Position numbers and translations under genes: made by a program
In this document: one piece after another, positions 33,071-41,788 of the stretch
Layout: every line of letters starts with the position of its first letter
Numbering within the stretch: position 1 is the stretch's first letter
Assembly (NCBI RefSeq): GCF_900109465.1
Contig: NZ_FOAZ01000018.1
Span: forward strand, 62,001-126,000
Length of the DNA stretch: 64,000 nucleotides
Source: Streptacidiphilus jiangxiensis
Lineage (GTDB): Bacteria; Actinomycetota; Actinomycetes; Streptomycetales; Streptomycetaceae
Reading direction: 5' to 3'
Notes under the pieces: model-generated
Seen by the model: the letters and a program-made list of their open reading frames with translations, nothing else
Databases searched by the model: none
Told to the model about the DNA's origin: nothing

Positions 33071-34409
33071 TCTCCGGGTAACTGGCGGACGGGCCGTTCA
33101 TCAGGGTGCCGCTGTTCGGACGGTGCAGCACCTTGTCGAAGTAGGCGGCCAGGTAGGTGCGCATGATGAGAACGGCCCGGTCCGGGTCGAGCGTGCCGAT
33201 GTCCTGCTGCACCTGCTCGGGCGAGAGACCCATCTCGCCGCCGGCCTGCGAGAACAGCACCTCGAAGTCGGCGAACGACAGGTGCTGGGTGCCGGCCAGC
33301 TTCAGCTCGTAGCGGCCGCCCTTGAGGTGCGGCCAGATGCGGGCCCAGCTGCCGTCCTCCCGGCGGTCGTGGTACGAGGCGCCGAAGAGGAGGAACGGAC
33401 GGTTGAGGTCCTCGGTCACCGCCGCGCCGTAGAGCTGGCCGTCGAGGTCCGCCCCGGCGGCGATCCGCGGGTCCAACTGCATGGAGGTGGCCACCGCCGC
33501 CCCGCCGAGCGACCAGCCGAACATGCCGATCCGCGTCATGTCCACGTTGCGGGCGAGACCGGCCGGCAGCGCGGCGTGGTCGACGTCCGGGTCGGTGCCG
33601 TTGGCGATCCGGCCGAGCTGGTCGACGACGAACTTGGCGTCGGCGGAGCGGACGGTGAGGGTGTACTTGGAGCTGGCGGCGGTGGCCGTCTCCAGGCGAG
33701 GGCCGGGGAACTGGACCTCGTCGGCGTCGTGGGTGTGGTCGATCAGGACCACCAGGTAGCCGCGGCTGGCCAAATCCTCGGCGAGGGCCGTGCCCTGCGA
33801 GCGGTCGGAGTGGAAGCCGGTCGAGTACAGCAGCACCGGCAGCTTGCCGGCCCTCGGGTCCACCGGCGCGCCCAGGTGGCCTGCGGTGGTCGGGACGTTC
33901 ATCGTGCCCGGCCACACGTTCCAGCTCTGCAGGAAGTGGTCGGCGGCCTCGGACTGCAGCCACGGCGCGAGCTGCGTACCGGACGTCCTGGTGGCCGGGT
34001 ACCAGAGCTGGACCATCAGCTCGCGGCGCGGGTAGGTCGGTACCCAGGGGTCGTAGCGCTTGGGGTCGACCAGGTGCAGGTTGACCGTGCCGACCTGGTA
34101 GCGGCCGGTCGGCGCGGGGATGACGGGCGTCACTCCCCCGTCCCCGTGCCGGACACCACCCGCGACGTGCGGCGCCAACTCGCCCGGCGTCCCGCCCTGT
34201 CGGCGGTTCGCCGCGGCCTGGGCGTGCGCCGCGGCCGTGTCGTCGACCGGGCCGTCGTCCGCGGCCGCGGCACCGGGCCCCTGACCGCCGCTGTGCGGAG
34301 TGACCGCGCCGACGGGCGCGACCGTGGCCGCGAGGGCGACGGCCATGATCCCGAGGGTGCCGACCGCCCGGCCGAGCAGTCGGTTGCGGTGTATGCGGGA
34401 CGTTGTCAT
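33054..34409 (-). CDS. Secreted alpha/beta hydrolase (PAF-acetylhydrolase-like lipase)
   Basis: A 451-residue exported protein. A signal peptide (LLGRAVGTLGIMAVALAATV...) is followed by an Ala/Gly-rich linker (about residues 35-75). The hydrolase part has LPVLLYSTGFHSDRSQG for the oxyanion loop, LIDHTHDADEV, and nucleophile elbow GMFGWSLGGAAVA (Ser). The His is probably in GTQHLSFADF. The arrangement matches platelet-activating-factor acetylhydrolase-like lipases. The ATG at 34409 has AGGGGG upstream; earlier in-frame sequence lacks signal-peptide character. Confidence 0.85.
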   Translation of the reverse strand: MTTSRIHRNRLLGRAVGTLGIMAVALAATVAPVGAVTPHSGGQGPGAAAADDGPVDDTAAAHAQAAANRRQGGTPGELAPHVAGGVRHGDGGVTPVIPAPTGRYQVGTVNLHLVDPKRYDPWVPTYPRRELMVQLWYPATRTSGTQLAPWLQSEAADHFLQSWNVWPGTMNVPTTAGHLGAPVDPRAGKLPVLLYSTGFHSDRSQGTALAEDLASRGYLVVLIDHTHDADEVQFPGPRLETATAASSKYTLTVRSADAKFVVDQLGRIANGTDPDVDHAALPAGLARNVDMTRIGMFGWSLGGAAVATSMQLDPRIAAGADLDGQLYGAAVTEDLNRPFLLFGASYHDRREDGSWARIWPHLKGGRYELKLAGTQHLSFADFEVLFSQAGGEMGLSPEQVQQDIGTLDPDRAVLIMRTYLAAYFDKVLHRPNSGTLMNGPSASYPEITFVR

Positions 34410-34535
34410 GGCGGTACCCCCTGGCGTGCCGGCCGCGCCGTCGGGCTGCGACCTGAGTGCGAGTGCGCCAAAGGTACCGGTTGTCCCGGACGCGTCGAGA
34501 GCCGGATGCCGAGTTTGACTGTCCGTCACCACCCG

Positions 34536-35393
34536 TCACACGGTGCGCGTGAGGAACTCCGCGACGGTACGGGCGAAGAACTCCGGGCCGTCCACCCAGG
34601 GGTAGTGCGCGGCGCCCGGCTGCACGACGTGCTCCCCGCGCGGGAAGAGCGCGGCGACCTCGGCGGCCGAGGCCGGCCGGGGCGAGCCGTCGAGGTCGCC
34701 GGAGAGCACCAGCACCGGCGCGTCCAACGCGCCCAGCACGGCCCGGTTCCGCTCCGCCTCGTCGAAGGCGCCGGGGGCGAGGAACGCGTCCGCCGCCTCC
34801 ATGTCGAACCACTCCGTGCAGGCGGTGGCGTGCGCCTGCGCGGCGGCGTCCCAGCGGCCGTAGGCGATCCGGTCGAGCAGGTCGAAGTCCTCGTCCTCGC
34901 CGTCCCCGGCCCAGACCCGCTCGAAGGCCGGGACGACTTCGTCGTACCAGGGCTCGTCACTGCGCAGCACCAGCGCCTCGCGACGCAGCTCGACGGGGTA
35001 GTCGACGCCGACGCTCCGCGCCCGTCCGCAGACCAGCACCAGCGAGCGGACCCGCTGCGGGTAGCGGCCGGCGTAGGCGAGGACGAGGTCGCCGGAGGCG
35101 GAGTGTCCCAGCAGATCCAGCTGCTCCAGCCCGAGTTCCAGCCGCAGCGCCTCGACGTCCTCGACCTGCCGGTCGACGCGCGACCCGGCGAGGTCGGCGG
35201 GCACGGCGGACTCGCCCGTACCGCGCAGGTCCAGCAGCACCAGCTCCCGCTGCGCGGACAGCCCGCCGAGGTCCCCGAAGTACGCCGACGGCATCATCGG
35301 CCCGCCGGGCACGCACACGAGCGGGCGGTCTCCCGCAGGGCCCTGACGGTGGTAGGCGAGGCGGGTGCCGTCGAACGCGTCGAAAGTCTGCAT
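34536..35393 (-). CDS. Alpha/beta hydrolase (proline iminopeptidase-like)
   Basis: A 285-residue cytosolic hydrolase. It has VPGGPMMPSAYFGDL at the oxyanion site, LLDLRGTGESAVP as in prolyl iminopeptidases, nucleophile elbow LLGHSASGDL, acid in LSGDLDGSPRP and His in QPGAAHYPWVD. The ATG at 35393 is used; an ATG four codons upstream is possible. It lies 126 bp downstream of the start side of the lipase on the same strand. A role in releasing N-terminal Pro or cleaving small esters is possible, not proven. Confidence 0.82.
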   Translation of the reverse strand: MQTFDAFDGTRLAYHRQGPAGDRPLVCVPGGPMMPSAYFGDLGGLSAQRELVLLDLRGTGESAVPADLAGSRVDRQVEDVEALRLELGLEQLDLLGHSASGDLVLAYAGRYPQRVRSLVLVCGRARSVGVDYPVELRREALVLRSDEPWYDEVVPAFERVWAGDGEDEDFDLLDRIAYGRWDAAAQAHATACTEWFDMEAADAFLAPGAFDEAERNRAVLGALDAPVLVLSGDLDGSPRPASAAEVAALFPRGEHVVQPGAAHYPWVDGPEFFARTVAEFLTRTV

Positions 35394-35450
35394 GGTCGCG
35401 ATCATGTCAGCGCGCCCGCCCGGCCCGCCAAGCAATTAACCTCGCACCCT

Positions 35451-35506
35451 CGTGCTCGGACCCTCGTGCTCGGACCCTCGTGCCCGGACTCTCGCGCTCA
35501 GCCCCT
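35451..35506. repeat. 14-bp tandem repeat, four units
   Basis: Units CGTGCTCGGACCCT (35451-35464) and an identical copy (35465-35478) are followed by two degenerate ones (35479-35492 and 35493-35506). The array ends 5 bp before the complement of the ArsC-like stop codon, and lies in the gap upstream of the hydrolase gene. Confidence 0.75.
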
Positions 35507-35511
35507 CTTGC

Positions 35512-35883
35512 TCAGGCCTTGGGCAGCACCTTGGCCAGCTCGTCCGCCGAGCGACCGACCACCGTGGTGCCGTCGTCGGCGGTGATGATCGGCCGCTGGA
35601 TCAGGACCGGGTGCTCCGCCAGCGCCGCGATCCACCGCCCGCGCGCGGAGGCCTCGCGCGGCCACGCCGTCCGGTCCTTCATGCCGAGCTCCTTGGCCAC
35701 CTCCTCGTCGGTGCGCGTGATGTCCCACGGCTCCAGGTTCAGCCGCCCCAACACGGCCTCCAGCTCCGCGACGCTCGGCGGCTCCTCCAGGTAGCGCCGC
35801 ACGGTGTACTCGGCGCCCACGGCGTCCAGCTCACTGATCGCGACGCGGCACTTCGAGCAGCGGGGGTTGATCCAGATCTCCAT
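35512..35883 (-). CDS. ArsC/Spx-family protein (arsenate reductase-like)
   Basis: A 123-residue thioredoxin-fold protein of the ArsC/YffB/Spx group. The N-terminus IWINPRCSKCRVAISEL has a CxxC rather than the single Cys plus Arg of classical ArsC. EEPPSVAELEAVL and HPVLIQRPIIT give the ArsC RP motif. It could reduce arsenate with glutaredoxin-like thiols or act in redox signalling; no ars genes are nearby. It is divergent from an ABM-domain gene over 95 bp, and a 14-bp tandem repeat lies just past its stop. Confidence 0.85.
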   Translation of the reverse strand: MEIWINPRCSKCRVAISELDAVGAEYTVRRYLEEPPSVAELEAVLGRLNLEPWDITRTDEEVAKELGMKDRTAWPREASARGRWIAALAEHPVLIQRPIITADDGTTVVGRSADELAKVLPKA

Positions 35884-35978
35884 GGCGCCACCCTACGCGC
35901 GCTCGGGAACACGGCCGCGGCGGGCGCGGTTGGCCCGGGCAGGAGTGTTCGCGGAAGAGCAGAGAAGAGGAGTCCCTC

Positions 35979-36284
35979 ATGTCCGTCGTCGTCACCGCAG
36001 TGGTGCATCCGAAGCAGGGAAAGCTGGAGGAGGCGCTCGCCGCCTACGGCCGGTACATCGACGCCGTGCACGCCGAGCCCGGGTGCGAGCTGTACGCGCT
36101 GCACACGGACGGCAGCTCCATCGTCGTCATCGAGAAGTGGGCCTCGCGGGCCGATCTCGACGCGCATGCGAAGGGAGAGGTGCTGGCCGCGCTCGGCCCG
36201 GAGCTGGACGCACTGCGGGAGCGGCCGGCCGACGTGACAGTGCTGGAGCCCCGCCCTGCCGGGGGCGGGAGGGGCGCGCTCTAG
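35979..36284 (+). CDS. Antibiotic biosynthesis monooxygenase (ABM) domain protein
   Basis: A 101-residue single-domain ferredoxin-like protein of the YgiN/ABM family, with VVVTAVVHPKQGKLEEAL, HAEPGCELYALHTD and IEKWASRADLDAHAKG. Such proteins oxidise quinols or act as cofactorless monooxygenases. The ribosome site is GAGGAG 9 nt upstream. The TAG stop shares its four bases CTAG with the stop of the convergent LysR gene (36281-36284). The physiological substrate is unknown. Confidence 0.85.
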   Translation: MSVVVTAVVHPKQGKLEEALAAYGRYIDAVHAEPGCELYALHTDGSSIVVIEKWASRADLDAHAKGEVLAALGPELDALRERPADVTVLEPRPAGGGRGAL

Positions 36285-37168
36285 GCGTGTGACGGCGCGA
36301 ACGCCGCGTCGCAGTGGCGCAGCAGCTCGCGCAGGGCCGGTCCGGCGGTCGGGGACCAGACCAGGGCGAGCAGGGCGGCGGTGTCCGCGTCCGTGACCGG
36401 GAGGGTGACCAGCCGGTCGGCGAAGGGCGCGGTCATCGACTGGGAGAGGACGGCCGCCCCGAGGCCCCGCGCGGCGAGGTCGAGCACGGCGGGCGGGGCG
36501 CTGGCCTGGAGCGTGACGAGCGGGCGCAGGCCCTGCGCGGAGCAGGAGGCGTCGAGGACGGCCCGCACGCCCGTGCCGGGCGGCATGCAGACCAGCGGGT
36601 GGCCGCAGAGCTGTCGCAGCGTCACCTCCGCCTCGGCGGCGAGCGGGTGGCCGGGCGGGACGGCGGCGACGAGCGGCTCGGCGACGAGCACCCGCCCGTC
36701 GAGCCCCTCCGGGAGACCGCCGGCCAGGCCGACGAGGGCGAAGTCGAGGGCACCGGACCGCACCTGGTCGACGAGCGCGTCGGAGGCCCCCTCCAGCAGC
36801 GAGACCTCGATCCCGGGGCAGGCCCGGTGGAACGAGGCGAGGGCCTCGAACAACGGGGTGATCGTGCACCCGGTGACCATGCCGAGGGCGAGCCGGCCGC
36901 GCAGCAGTCCGGTGACCTCGGCGACCGCCTGACGCACCGCGTCCGCCCCGGCCAGCACGGAGCGGGCGTGCACGAGCGCGGCGCGCCCGGCGTCGGTCAG
37001 CGTCGCGGCGCGCGCCGAGCGGTCGAACAGGCGGGCGCCCAGCTCCTGTTCCAGCTGCCGGATCTGGGCGCTGACCCCGGACTGGCTGATGTGCACGCGT
37101 TCCGCCGCCCGGGTGAAGTTGGCCTCCTCGGCCACGGCCACGAAGTACTCCAGCTGGCGCATCTCCAT
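36281..37168 (-). CDS. LysR family transcriptional regulator
   Basis: A 295-residue regulator with the N-terminal winged helix MRQLEYFVAVAEEANFTRAA and RVHISQSGVSAQIRQLEQEL, then a periplasmic-binding-protein-like effector domain starting GRLALGMVTGCTITPLF. It is divergent from a SnoaL-like gene over 99 bp holding a repeated CCATAAG (about 37166 and 37188), possibly part of its binding site. The start is taken at 37168; the Met two codons later also fits. It converges on the ABM gene with overlapping stops. Confidence 0.9.
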   Translation of the reverse strand: MEMRQLEYFVAVAEEANFTRAAERVHISQSGVSAQIRQLEQELGARLFDRSARAATLTDAGRAALVHARSVLAGADAVRQAVAEVTGLLRGRLALGMVTGCTITPLFEALASFHRACPGIEVSLLEGASDALVDQVRSGALDFALVGLAGGLPEGLDGRVLVAEPLVAAVPPGHPLAAEAEVTLRQLCGHPLVCMPPGTGVRAVLDASCSAQGLRPLVTLQASAPPAVLDLAARGLGAAVLSQSMTAPFADRLVTLPVTDADTAALLALVWSPTAGPALRELLRHCDAAFAPSHA

Positions 37169-37267
37169 AAGTTCAGATTCTAGCTCCCATAAGAACCATC
37201 TGTTGGACTTCTGATTCGCTCGGGCCGAGGATGGAGTCAACAAAGCAAGCCGACCAGGGAGTTGACG

Positions 37268-37636
37268 ATGACCGAGCGTGAGCGCGCCCACCGCCCCGAG
37301 GACCTGACCCGCCTGTTCGTCGAGTTCGCCAACGCGGGCGACGCCGAGGGCATCGCGAGCCTCTACGCCGAGGACGCCGTGATGGCCTACCCGCCCGGCA
37401 GCCGGACCGTCGGCCGGACCGCGATCCAGGCCCTGTGGGAGAAGGTGCTCGCCCATCGGCCCGTCTTCCAGCCGGAACCGCCGCTGCCGACGCTGGTCAG
37501 CGGCGACCTGGCGCTCACCTCCACCCCGCCCAGGGACGGCGCCGGCGCCCGTGCCCAGGTCTGCCGCCGTCAGGCCGACGGCACCTGGCTGCGCGTGCTG
37601 GACCAGCCGGAGTTCGTCACCACCGCGACGGCCTAG
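37268..37636 (+). CDS. NTF2-like (YybH/SnoaL-type) protein
   Basis: A 122-residue protein with the NTF2-like pattern: LTRLFVEFANAGDAEGIASL, YAEDAVMAYPPGSRTVGRTA, then strands ending VCRRQADGTWLRVLDQPEF. Proteins of this size often bind small ligands or act as ketosteroid-isomerase-like enzymes. The ATG at 37268 has AGGGAG 7 nt upstream. It is divergent from the LysR gene and its probable target. It ends 17 bp from a convergent gene. Confidence 0.82.
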   Translation: MTERERAHRPEDLTRLFVEFANAGDAEGIASLYAEDAVMAYPPGSRTVGRTAIQALWEKVLAHRPVFQPEPPLPTLVSGDLALTSTPPRDGAGARAQVCRRQADGTWLRVLDQPEFVTTATA

Positions 37637-37653
37637 GACGCGGGGCAGGACGC

Positions 37654-40248
37654 CTACGCGGAGGTGAACTGGCGGCTGAGCCGGACCATCTGCGCCGGGG
37701 TCGTGTGGGGCAGGTACGCCTTGCCGATCGCCGTGCCGATGGCCGGCAGCTGCGCCGGGTCCGGGTAGGCCATGTAGAGCGGGTGGTACTCGGGCTGGAA
37801 CTTGGCCTTGAAGTTCAGCAGCGAACGGAACCCGTAGACCGGCTCCAGCGCCTTGCCCGCGATGTCCAGCACCCGCTGCAACGGCACCGCCTGCTCCCCC
37901 CGGTCGATCCGGGCCAGCGGCGCCCCGGACAGACTCAGGAACTCCGCTCCCTCCTCCTTGAACTGCTGCGCCGCCGTGGCGATCAGGAACTCCATCACGC
38001 CGCGGAAGCCCTCCCCGCTGCGCCGCATGAAGTCCAGCGTCCACCCCACCGGCCGCCCCTCGCGGTAGCAGGGCAGCCAGCTGGTGATCCCGTGGAGCGT
38101 GCCCTCCTCGTCCGTCGCGACCACGATCCGCACCCGCGGGTCGTCCAGCTCGTCCAGCCCGCCGAGGGTGAAGCCCATCTCCGGCAGGCCCTTGTCCGCC
38201 ACCCACTCCTCCGACAGCGCCCGCACCTGCTCCTGCACCGCCAGCGGCGCGGTGGGCCAGGTGTACCAGTGGCCGCTGATCCCGGCCTTGCCGGCCTTGT
38301 TCAGCGCCGTGCGCACGTCCTGCCACTTCTTGCCGGTGAAGGCCAGGTCCGGCAGCCGCAGCAGCGTGTCCTCGGCGACCTGCACCGCCGACCAGCCCAT
38401 CGCGTCCGAGCGCTGCCTGACCTCGTCGGTGACGCTGTAGAAGCACGGCGACCAGCCCTGCGCGTCGCAGTAGCCGCTGAACCCGTCGACCGCCGCGCGC
38501 CGCGCTTCCGGGGAGCCGTAGGGGTCGCCCATGGTCAGCGCGATCGAGCCGATGACCCGGTAGGCGACGGCCGCCCGCCCGTCCTCGCTGATCCAGTAGT
38601 CGTTGCCGGGCCAGGTGGTCATGTAGGAGAGGGTCGAGCCGCCGTTCTGCAGCAGCAGCGACTCCGCCTCGCCGGAGTGGTCCTCCTTGCGGCGGGCACC
38701 GGCCCGCCAGAACGCCACGCCCAGTCCGCCGAGCACGACCAGCCAGAACACCGGCCCGGTCAGCTCCCACAGCGCCTTGGCCCAGCCGCCGACCGGCACG
38801 AAGTCGGCGACGTCGGTGCCGAAGAGCACCAGGTAGGTGGGGGGGACCAGACGCTTGGGATAGTCGGCGACCATCTGGTGGAAGGTGGGCACCGGCGCGA
38901 ACTGGTCGCGGGCGTCGTAGCCGAACTTGATGTAGGCGGCGCCGACGATCACGAACGCCAGGACGGCGATGGTGAGGAAGGTGAGCGCGGTGCCCTTCTC
39001 CGCCCGCACCTCGAAGTGGTGCCGGGTCAGCCACAGCACCACCAGCACCGCGACGGGCACCACCAGCAGCCCCACGGAGTAGACCGTCAGCGCGGTGATG
39101 ACCGAGCGCGTGTCGGCGCTCTGCACGAACTCGTGGCGCGTGTACAGGAAGTAGCGCAGCGTCGCGGCGAAGAGGCAGACCTCGAACAGCATCGCCGCCC
39201 ACCAGGCCATCCGCCGCCCCCGCCAGAGCCCGGAGGCGATCACCAGGAGGATCAGCAGCGGGACGAACAAGGTGATGATCGCGACGCTGTGGTTGGCGAG
39301 GTAGTCGACCTTCACGGCCCGGCAGGCCAGGGCCGTGGCACCGGGACCGGAGCAGGCGTCGGTGACCTCGCTCGCCGACACGTTGTCACTGACGAACAGC
39401 ACCTCGTAGATCGCCAGCGGCCCGGTCTGCGAGTCGGAGAGCCAGCTGATCGCGGGGCCCAGCGCCGAGGTGGCCGCGAACAGGGCGACCAGGATCCGGG
39501 TCTCCCGGTAGGAGGAGGGCAGCAGCCGCATGCCCGAGAGGGAACGACGCCCGCCCAGCAGCACCGCCCCGCCGACCAGACCGACGAAGGCCGAACCGGC
39601 CCGCATGATGTCCAGCACCTCGCCGGCGTAGAACAGGAACAGCAGCGTCCCGACGATCAGCAGCAGCCGGGTCCGGCGCCGCCACAGGGCGGTCAGCGTG
39701 GCGCTGTAGGCGAGCCCGACACCGACCAGTCCGGCGGTCGGGCCGACGGAGGCCTCGGGCACCGAGGACTGGAGCCACAGGTCCCCCGCCGTGGAGCCGA
39801 TCTCGATGGCGGCGATCCCCAGCAGCGCCCCGAGCACCTGACTGGCCAGGAAGAACCCGCCGGCCTTGACCGCCCCGAGCCGCCGCTCCGCCGGGAGCAG
39901 CGTCACCAGCGCGAGCAGCGTGCTGACGATGTACGGGGTCAGGCTGGACGCCCACAGCCCGTAGCTGAACAGCGTCCACCACTTGCCCTCGTTGAACACC
40001 GCCGTACCGACCGCGACGTGCCGCACCAGGTTGGTGCCCGGCCCGTGCAGGACGCTGCCGGTGAGGATGCCGACCAGCCAGAACGCCACCAGGAAGGTCA
40101 CCGTCAGCGGCGCCTTGGCCAGCAGGCGCGGCACGACGGCGGTCGCGGCGAGCCAGCGGACGATGTTCGCGCCGAGTCGGCGCGCGAGGCCCGGCGCGGC
40201 CCCCTCGGTCTCCTCGGCGGCGGCCGTGGTCTGCGCGGAGGAGGTCAT
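37654..40248 (-). CDS. Phosphatidylglycerol lysyltransferase-like (DUF2156) protein with rhomboid-like membrane half
   Basis: An 864-residue membrane protein. The N-terminal half has about 12 hydrophobic segments; the first six resemble a rhomboid-like fold (GKWWTLFSYGLWASS, SVGPTAGLVGVGLAYSA) but without a clear GxSG Ser/His pair. The cytosolic C-terminal third (from about residue 545) is the LPG-synthase/MprF catalytic domain: TWPGNDYWISEDGRAAVAYR, GSIALTMGDPYG, KWQDVRTALNKA, GFRGVMEFLIATAAQQFKE. It probably transfers an amino acid from tRNA to membrane lipid. The start overlaps the upstream esterase stop (ATGA), so the two are coupled. Confidence 0.85.
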   Translation of the reverse strand: MTSSAQTTAAAEETEGAAPGLARRLGANIVRWLAATAVVPRLLAKAPLTVTFLVAFWLVGILTGSVLHGPGTNLVRHVAVGTAVFNEGKWWTLFSYGLWASSLTPYIVSTLLALVTLLPAERRLGAVKAGGFFLASQVLGALLGIAAIEIGSTAGDLWLQSSVPEASVGPTAGLVGVGLAYSATLTALWRRRTRLLLIVGTLLFLFYAGEVLDIMRAGSAFVGLVGGAVLLGGRRSLSGMRLLPSSYRETRILVALFAATSALGPAISWLSDSQTGPLAIYEVLFVSDNVSASEVTDACSGPGATALACRAVKVDYLANHSVAIITLFVPLLILLVIASGLWRGRRMAWWAAMLFEVCLFAATLRYFLYTRHEFVQSADTRSVITALTVYSVGLLVVPVAVLVVLWLTRHHFEVRAEKGTALTFLTIAVLAFVIVGAAYIKFGYDARDQFAPVPTFHQMVADYPKRLVPPTYLVLFGTDVADFVPVGGWAKALWELTGPVFWLVVLGGLGVAFWRAGARRKEDHSGEAESLLLQNGGSTLSYMTTWPGNDYWISEDGRAAVAYRVIGSIALTMGDPYGSPEARRAAVDGFSGYCDAQGWSPCFYSVTDEVRQRSDAMGWSAVQVAEDTLLRLPDLAFTGKKWQDVRTALNKAGKAGISGHWYTWPTAPLAVQEQVRALSEEWVADKGLPEMGFTLGGLDELDDPRVRIVVATDEEGTLHGITSWLPCYREGRPVGWTLDFMRRSGEGFRGVMEFLIATAAQQFKEEGAEFLSLSGAPLARIDRGEQAVPLQRVLDIAGKALEPVYGFRSLLNFKAKFQPEYHPLYMAYPDPAQLPAIGTAIGKAYLPHTTPAQMVRLSRQFTSA

Positions 40249-41564
40249 GAGGTCAGTCCGTCCTGTCGGGCGATCCAGGGCATCTCACGTTCGAGGCCGG
40301 TCTTCCACACGTTCCAGTCGTGGCCGCCTGGCACGTGGACGAAGACCACGTTCATCCCGGCCGCCTGGCACGCCGTGAAGACCTTCTGCTGCTGCGGCCC
40401 GTAGGTGCCGTCGTCGGTACCGGCCAGCAGCACTCCGGCGGTGTCCGGGAACTTCTTGTGCGCCATCACGCTGAGCGGGTTGACCGCGTCGAACGCCGCC
40501 TCGTTCCCGCCGAACGCCTCGTTGACGGTCTTGCTGTGGCTGCCCAGCGTCGGCTCGTCCTGGCCGGACATGTCGAGGAAGGAGCCGTAGACCTCGGGCG
40601 CGTTGACGGCGAGCTGGAGCGAACAGGTTCCGCCGAACGAGAGCCCGGCGATGGTCCACGCCTTGCGGCCGGTGCCGACCTGGAGGTTGTGGGAGATCCA
40701 CTGCGGCACGTCCTTGGCCAGGTACGTCTGGACCTTGGCGATCTGGGAGTCCATGCACAGGGTGTTGTTGGTCAGTCCGCCGAGCGGGTCGACGACCGCG
40801 ACGATCGGGGCGAGGCCCTGGTGCGAGGCGGCGAAGCTGTTCATCGTCGCCTCGAGCTGTCCGGCCCCGGTCCAGTCCTCGGGGCTGCCCGGCTCGCCCG
40901 GCATCAGGATCACCACCGGCAGCAGCGGGCGCTGCTTGGCCTTGTAGGCGGGCGGCAGCCAGATGATCGCATCGCGGGCGTTGAAGCCGGAGGCGGTCCC
41001 GGGGATCTTCGCGGTGGCCAGGGCGCCCTTGTCCGGCAGTCCGGCCGGCTTGTGCCACACCTCCGCGAGGGTCTTGCCCGCCGGGACGGTCAGCACCGCC
41101 TCCTTGTCGCCGATGGCGAGCTCCGGCGGCGGGGTCTGCCAGGGCCCTGGCAGCGTGCTGAGCGTCGGGTACTGCTGGAACTCCTTGTTCACCTGGTTGC
41201 CCGCGAAGGCGACGGCGAGCACGCAGGCGACCACGGCGAGGGCGCGTCCGCGCCAGCGCAGGAAGGGCAGCCGGAACAGCATCAGCAGGACCGCGAGGAC
41301 GCAGACCCCGATCCACACGGCCGAGGTCGTCGGCAGCCCGTCCGGGAACGGCTGCCACCAGTCGTCCACCCAGACGGTGACGAGCCAGGCGAGGCCCGCG
41401 GAGAGCACGAGCACGATCGGCAGCCAGCGCAGCCACCAACTGCGTCGCCGCGCCACCAGCAGCCAGACGAGGGACGCCAGCCCCAGCACGGCCAGCAGGG
41501 TGGGCAGCCACCCGGACAGCAACGACCAGTCCCCCGGCCCCGCAAGCTGCACGGCCTGCGACAT
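40245..41564 (-). CDS. Membrane-anchored esterase-D-like alpha/beta hydrolase
   Basis: A 439-residue protein with four N-terminal membrane segments (LPTLLAVLGLASLVWLLVA; WLPIVLVLSAGLAWLVTV; VWIGVCVLAVLLMLF; ALAVVACVLAVAFAG). An extracytoplasmic esterase domain follows. LLPVVILMPGEPGSPEDW and IAGLSFGGTCSLQLAVN (nucleophile Ser) and HVPGGHDWNVW (His) match esterase-D/mycolyl-transferase-like folds. The stop overlaps the start of the lysyltransferase-like gene, suggesting joint action on surface lipids. An inverted-repeat element lies upstream. Confidence 0.82.
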   Translation of the reverse strand: MSQAVQLAGPGDWSLLSGWLPTLLAVLGLASLVWLLVARRRSWWLRWLPIVLVLSAGLAWLVTVWVDDWWQPFPDGLPTTSAVWIGVCVLAVLLMLFRLPFLRWRGRALAVVACVLAVAFAGNQVNKEFQQYPTLSTLPGPWQTPPPELAIGDKEAVLTVPAGKTLAEVWHKPAGLPDKGALATAKIPGTASGFNARDAIIWLPPAYKAKQRPLLPVVILMPGEPGSPEDWTGAGQLEATMNSFAASHQGLAPIVAVVDPLGGLTNNTLCMDSQIAKVQTYLAKDVPQWISHNLQVGTGRKAWTIAGLSFGGTCSLQLAVNAPEVYGSFLDMSGQDEPTLGSHSKTVNEAFGGNEAAFDAVNPLSVMAHKKFPDTAGVLLAGTDDGTYGPQQQKVFTACQAAGMNVVFVHVPGGHDWNVWKTGLEREMPWIARQDGLTS

Positions 41565-41661
41565 GGGCGGCGCCCCCTCTCGGTGATCAGTCCCTTTGGA
41601 AGATCCAAAGACAGATCACAGGGGTCCGCATGTCGATCATGCCGCCAGTCGCCGCACGCAA

Positions 41662-41763
41662 GGGGCGCGAGGAACTGCGCGACAAGCCACCCACGAACAG
41701 ATGGTCCTGAACGCGCAGGGCCATCCGCACAGGGTGGTTGCTCGCGCAGTTCCCCGCGCCCCT
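41662..41763. repeat. Inverted-repeat intergenic element, copy 4
   Basis: Left arm GGGGCGCGAGGAACTGCGCG from 41662 and right arm TCGCGCAGTTCCCCGCGCCC from 41742, with AGGGCCATCCGCAC and CAGGGTGG between. It lies 26 bp past the SixA stop and upstream of the esterase start. Confidence 0.85.
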
Positions 41764-41788
41764 GGATAGTGCAACAGTCCCGTAAGCG

